64,000 bases of DNA from Gonatopus flavifemur. Lineage: Eukaryota > Arthropoda > Insecta > Hymenoptera > Dryinidae. The position numbers were made by a program, and so were the translations under genes. The notes below the pieces were generated by a model. That model was not told the origin of the DNA, searched no databases, and saw only the letters and a program-made list of their open reading frames with translations. Positions 59,703-64,000 of this stretch are shown here, one piece after another (position 1 is the stretch's first letter; each line of letters opens with the position of its first letter). Location of the stretch: the NCBI GenBank assembly GCA_018340375.1, contig JAFFJZ010000001.1:33038001-33102000 (forward strand). Direction: 5' to 3'.

Positions 59703-60606
59703 CCCAGGTAGGAATGAACAAATGGCCCAAGTTTGGCCCGATCTTGGCCCAATTATGACTTATATTGGGCCAGAATTCATGAGAAAAAATGGCCCAAGCT
59801 TGTTGGAAGCTTGGGATGATCACCTCGTACCAGGCTTGGTACTCAATATTCGGCCAGAATGCAATGCCAAGCATGGCCCAATGTCTCATGATATATGTAT
59901 TATGAGTATTTTGGAGCTTGGCTCATACGATTAAACCGGACCTGGCCCAAGTTGTGTGTATTAACCTTTGCCATGCTTCAATCTGATTCTTCAAACATAC
60001 TTCTTGGAGAAGAAAATTACGTCATTTTTCATGCCATCCTTGCTAAAAATTTCCCATAGAAAATGATAAGATTTTTAGCAGGGATATCGGTACAACTCTG
60101 TAAAAATCACAAACATGGAGATGTGGCATAGGTTCTCAAATAATCATTGGTTGTACTTTGGCCCAATATTTGTTCCCCATGCTTGACAGTTTAATTTTGT
60201 GCCAAGCTTTAACCACTTGTTGTAATGACATTCCCTACGAAATGTGGTATAGATTCTCAAATAACAAATGGTTTAATATTGGGCCGATATTGGTTCGCCA
60301 TGCTTGGCAGCTTAATGTTTTGCCAATCTTGAACCACTTGTTGTATAGGCATTCCTTATGAAACATGGTGTGGGTTCTCAAATAACAAACGGTTTTATAT
60401 TGGGTTGATATGGATCGCCATGTTTGGCAGCCCAATATTTTGCCGAGCTTGCACCAGTTGTCATATTGGAATTTCCAATGAAACCCGGTATGGTTTCTAG
60501 GATGAACAACGATTGTATAGTGGACCAATATTGATTCGTGATGCTTGGCAGCCCAGTATTTTGCCAAGCATAGGCCAGTTGTCAATATTGGCATTTCCTA
60601 CCTGGG
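59703..60606. mobile_element. CCCAGGTAGGAA element with GGCCCAA array
   Basis: Ends CCCAGGTAGGAATG and (complement) CCCAGGTAGGAAATG; TT flanks both ends. The interior is a long series of TTGGCCCAA, CAAGCTTGG and ATGCTTGGCAGCC variants, with a unit of about 115 bases repeated near 60110-60560 (TGGTNNGGNTTCTNANATNA). Confidence 0.72.
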
Positions 60607-60966
60607 TTGTCTTATATAATAATGATTGAAGAACACTAAGTAATGTAAAGCAAAATTTCAGTGACGTTTCTTAAAATTTCATGAAACATCGCTGGAAGTT
60701 CAGTAATATTCAGATTTACCGATCAAATATAATACTATTTACCGAACCTCCAAATTGCTCTTCTCTCAGTGCAGCGAACGCTTCAGCTTCGACGCCAATC
60801 ATGATTCCCATAATGTTTAATATTTTGAAAATGGGTATAAAACCTTCGTTGAAAATACAAACAGCGAGAAAAGTTCCTATTTCAATCGTCCGCGTTCCTG
60901 AATGGATGTGCTTCGGGGGAAATGTCCATATCGACGAATTTAAAAACGATCAGATTATGACATATG

Positions 60967-61217
60967 CACTGAAAAAAAAATATATTCCAGTCAAATGAAT
61001 ATTCATTTGTCCTGTACCAAAGAAATATTTATTAGAATTAACAAAATATTCTTTGGAACCAAAATAATTTATTGGAATCAAATAAACGATTAAAACCATC
61101 TATTTAATTCGAATAAATTAGTTTGGTTCCAAAGAATATTTTGTTAATTCTAATAAATATTTCTTTGGTACAGGACAAATAAATACTTATTTGACTGGAA
61201 TATATTTTTTTTTAGTG
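60967..61217. mobile_element. CACTGAAAAAAA palindromic MITE
   Basis: 251-base near-perfect palindrome. Arms share ATATATTCCAGTCAAAT, CCTGTACCAAAGAAATATTT, ATTAGAATTAACAAAATATT and CTTTGGAACCAAA. TG duplicated at 60965-60966 and 61218-61219. Confidence 0.93.
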
Positions 61218-61219
61218 TG

Positions 61220-61345
61220 GCAAATTATTGTCAGAATATATCAGACTCTGACACATGGTTCTGAAAACCGGTCAGATTATGACAAATGGCATATTATGGT
61301 CAGAGTATGTCAGATCCTGACAACATCTGACCGGTTTTTGGAACA
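61220..61345. repeat. CAGATTCTGACA motif patch
   Basis: Loose copies of TCAGACTCTGACA, GGTCAGATTATGACA and GTCAGATCCTGACA on both orientations; another ATCAGATTATGACAT copy lies at 60950, on the far side of the MITE. The MITE therefore inserted into this array. Confidence 0.7.
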
Positions 61346-61539
61346 ATATGTGATATTATTTTTCTGGTTGTACCAGATTAGATGCCGCGTCACTAAAATG
61401 GCTATAAATCTGTCAATAATGACCATTTCAAAAAATCCTTCCAAGGGCATATTCTTGAACGTCTAAACTTGAAAAACATGAATAAAGAAAAATTTCGATG
61501 TTTTCAAATTTCTAGACTAGAATACCCCCTTAAAGAACG

Positions 61540-61690
61540 AAATATTTCTTTTACGAAGAGTGAAAATCCACTCTTGTGGACTTAATATTCACTTTTGAAG
61601 TGTGAAATTCTCACTCTCATCGGGCTTACGATACTTTCATCCTTTAAGAGAGGGTCGCACTCCAAGAAATTTAGACTTTCTAAACTAAAT
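61540..61690. repeat. GAGTGAAAATTCACTC motif patch
   Basis: GAAGAGTGAAAATCCACTC, CACTTTTGAAGTGTGAAATT and CTCACTCTC variants. Same motif as 62346-62571. Confidence 0.65.
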
Positions 61691-61978
61691 TTACACTTTT
61701 GCTTTGTATACAAGATTTCTATTGAATGTGTTGTAAATTATTTCATGTCCCAAATTTCACTTTGTTTGAAAAATTTCAAAATGTTTCTTGATATCTCTCC
61801 ATATCACCGTATCAGTGAACAACAAAACCTCTATCAATTCATCACGTCATTTTACCAAACGTATTGTGTTCTATAGGATTTCATCATAAACGTTCCATAG
61901 ACAACGTTACAGGCAGTACGGAGGAAATATACATTGCTTTTTGATATCTTTAACCTGTTCTATTTGCGATAAATCCTA
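61691..61978. other. Unassigned DNA
   Basis: No supported gene. Confidence 0.4.
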
Positions 61979-62240
61979 CACTGAGAGAAAAAATTCCCGT
62001 GAACAATAAAATATTTAGTTGAATAGTCGCCATAAAATACTTGATTGATTCGAATAAACGTCCATTGACTCGATAAAATATTTATCCAATCAAACAAATA
62101 TTTAATATTCTATGAAACATTCCATTAATGGAAACATTGATTTAATAGAGTCAATGAAAGTTCATTCAAATCAATTAAGTATTCCATGGCGACTATTCAA
62201 TTAAATATTTTATCGTTCCCGGAAATTTTATCTCTCGATG
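61979..62240. mobile_element. CACTGAGAGAAAA palindromic MITE
   Basis: 262-base palindrome. Arms share GAGAGANAAAATT, ATAAAATATTTAGTTGAATA, GTCGCCAT, AATACTTGATTGATT and CCATTGACTC. TA duplicated at 61977-61978 and 62241-62242. Confidence 0.92.
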
Positions 62241-62345
62241 TAATGAACACGATGCGACCGGTAAAGGATTAATTCTCCAATCACAATAGAGGAACAAAAA
62301 GATTCAGACAATAAAAGAAAATGAAATCCCTAATGTGCATTCTCT

Positions 62346-62571
62346 AAATTCCTTGTAGTGAAAAATGCACTTTTGAAGAGTGAAAATACTGCAAGCCCAG
62401 GAAGAGTGGGATTCCACTCCGAAAGAGTGAATTCTCACTCCAACAGAGTGAAAGTTCAACTCGGTTGGAAAAGCGAAAATTCGCTCTAATGAAGTGAAAA
62501 CTCACTTTACAGGGGTGGAATCTCACTCTTCTTGGACTTGCGGTATTTTCACTCTTTGTCAAGGAATCATC
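62346..62571. mobile_element. GAGTGAAAATTCACTC array element
   Basis: Bounded by ATTCCTTGTAGTGAAAA and (complement) ATTCCTTGACAAAGAGTGAA. The interior is about ten copies of GAGTGAAANTTCACTC-like units. Non-coding. Confidence 0.65.
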
Positions 62572-62644
62572 CCAAACGGCACAAATGATCATTTTGGACT
62601 CACAAAAACTTCTGAAAGAACTCCTTGAACAGTCCCCGTTATGA

Positions 62645-62810
62645 CAGTAAAAATTAATTCAATATGAACTCAATGAATTCAAAATGCACACATGTTGAAT
62701 GCCTGAATAGTTCTTTATGAATTCGTGATATGAATTCTTTTTGAAAATTAGGTTATTCATCAAGAGTTCATTTTGAATTCAAACTATTCATAATGAATTC
62801 ATGTTTACTG
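62645..62810. mobile_element. CAGTAAA element with TGAATTCA array
   Basis: Ends CAGTAAAAATTAATTCA and (complement) CAGTAAACATGAATTCA. The interior repeats TGAATTCAAAATG and TATGAATTCNTNATATGAAT. The flanks differ (GA and TT). Confidence 0.6.
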
Positions 62811-62961
62811 TTATAACAGGAGCTCTGTACGGGGACTTTTGAGCTGTATGGGATTGCAGCCATATTGTAATAATATGACCAAAAGCTGGACTCTGCCTTA
62901 TATAATATATAATTTATATCCAATTAAATAGAGTTTATATATAATATATATAAATTATATA

Positions 62962-63438
62962 CACGGAGAAGAATGATGGTCTAAATATTACTATATTTTG
63001 TACGAAAGCAGTGCTACAAGTGGAATAGTATAGTATTCACAACTGAATGTGGTAAACTTTTGTTCATGCATAATGATTTGAAAATTATTTCGATTTGACC
63101 CAACTTCACATCATAAAACATGAATTTTTACTACATTAAGGGGATTCATTACTCCCTGCAAAAGTTACTAGATTCCAAATTTCTTCCCCCCAGTTTTCTC
63201 AGAAACGAACAAATAAAATGAAAAATCATGAGTAGCTGCATTTTTTTCAATAGTCTAAGAAGATACACCTGCTCATTAAAATTGATTCTATTCATTGATT
63301 ACTGAGAAAACTGGGGAAAGATATTTAGTAACTTGGCTTGTAGTGAATCACCTTAAGTTGTAAAAATTATACTATTTCACTTTTAGCACCACTTTAGTGC
63401 AGAATGTAGTAATATTTGAAACATCATTCTTCTCCGTG
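62962..63438. mobile_element. CACGGAGAAGAATGAT element
   Basis: Ends CACGGAGAAGAATGATG and (complement) CACGGAGAAGAATGATGTTT. TA duplicated at 62960-62961 and 63439-63440. A second inverted pair sits inside (CCCCAGTTTTCTCAG near 63190 and CTGAGAAAACTGGGG near 63301), so it probably carries a nested MITE at about 63155-63350. Confidence 0.85.
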
Positions 63439-63471
63439 TAAAATTGAAAAGAATTTTCGGAATACTCCCCT

Positions 63472-63572
63472 CACAGAACCACAGTCTCAGAAAAATTCTT
63501 AAAGAATTCATAAAGAACACAATCAGTTCAATACGAATTCTTTATGAATTCTTCTGAGACTGTGGTGCTGTG
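63472..63572. repeat. 101-base palindrome
   Basis: Arms CACAGAACCACAGTCTCAG and CTGAGACTGTGGTGCTGTG; the interior has AAGAATTCATAAAGAAC and GAATTCTTTATGAATTCTT. Confidence 0.85.
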
Positions 63573-64000
63573 TGGGTCTTCACACGAGTTTAAAGTCCCA
63601 TTCTTGCAATGTGCTGTAATATTACATCCTCAATTGACTACATCACACGACATATTGAATTTTTGCATTTTTTTCTTAAAATCCTTACCATTTTGAAAAA
63701 TGACAATTCTTTTAAATTTCAGATTCGCGCTCTGTACCGCAATAGATGGAGTCTCGAAGATTAGTTCCTAAAAATTTCAAACCTCAATCATGAATTCATT
63801 TCTCAGTAACATCTTATCCAAAAAATGTTTACTCAGTCGGTACGCTGGTATCCGCTCAAGTCTATGAATTTGGACGAAAACTGCCCCTAAAAGTCACAGT
63901 TACCCCGCTGTGACATTAAGCGCCATGTGAGAGGCTTCCCCCATTGTTTGGCTGATCCCAATCAAACCCATCAAGTTCATTGAAACTTCAATCGAACCTA
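63573..64000. other. Unassigned DNA, right edge
   Basis: No supported gene. The last 60 bases carry AATCAAACCCATCAAG and TCAATCGAACC, which may begin another motif array cut by the window edge. Confidence 0.4.

Larger units (their letters stand above)
59465..60771. mobile_element. CACTGAGAGAAG element (host of two inserts)
   Basis: Ends CACTGAGAGAAGTTCAGTAA and (complement) CACTGAGAGAAGAGCAATTT. CA duplicated at 59463-59464 and 60772-60773. Long arms share GAACTT-CAGCGATGTTTCATGA and GCTTTACATT. Inside are the palindrome at 59617-59702 and the element at 59703-60606. Confidence 0.87.

Noticed and set aside
60235..60594. 119-codon frame with internal amino-acid repeats
   Set aside because: The repeats reflect the GGCCCAA array of the element 59703-60606.
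1..64000. LTR or non-LTR retrotransposons, or integrated viral genes
   Set aside because: I saw no reverse transcriptase, integrase, gag-like or viral structural motif in any frame and no long terminal direct repeats.

Overview
This window looks like insect nuclear DNA. The evidence is GT-AG introns in the one convincing gene, two decayed mariner transposons, a pipsqueak-type helix-turn-helix relic, and very dense small inverted-repeat elements. The mariner types and repeat style would fit a hymenopteran, but I cannot prove the order. I see no bacterial operons, CRISPR array, rRNA, tRNA or retroelement reverse transcriptase.

Layout. 1-3.3 kb is intergenic with one inverted-repeat element. 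3.3-8.8 kb is a stack of nested DNA elements: an outer element holds a GGGGAG-ended element with a psq-HTH relic, a foldback element with a dead mariner in its centre, and several MITEs. 9.7-13.8 kb is a larger DNA transposon whose two-zinc-knuckle transposase-like gene is broken by frameshifts and is accompanied by an antisense gene fragment and a large hairpin. 14-21 kb is mostly unassigned DNA with a cluster of 'TAGCTA' elements near 18-19 kb. 22.1-23.6 kb holds a MITE and a second dead mariner. 23.6-38 kb is mostly unassigned DNA, with blocks of degenerate short-motif arrays (27.8-30.8 kb, 34.1-34.4 kb), a possible secreted-peptide ORF at 31.1 kb and a possible minus-strand first exon at 35 kb. 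38.3-40.1 kb is another nested element. 42.1-44.7 kb carries the last three coding exons of a cysteine-rich, probably membrane-anchored surface protein. From 48 kb to the end the DNA is almost continuously mobile elements, many of them near-perfect palindromes.

What ties the window together is the repeats. Seventeen elements end in CA(C)nnnRAAAA-type termini although their interiors are unrelated. All seventeen are flanked by an identical pyrimidine-purine dinucleotide (9 TA, 4 TG, 3 CA, 1 CG). Many have interiors made of a degenerate short motif repeated many times, with a different motif in each family. This points to one mobilisation machinery with relaxed TA targeting acting on many non-autonomous families; no intact transposase for it is visible here.
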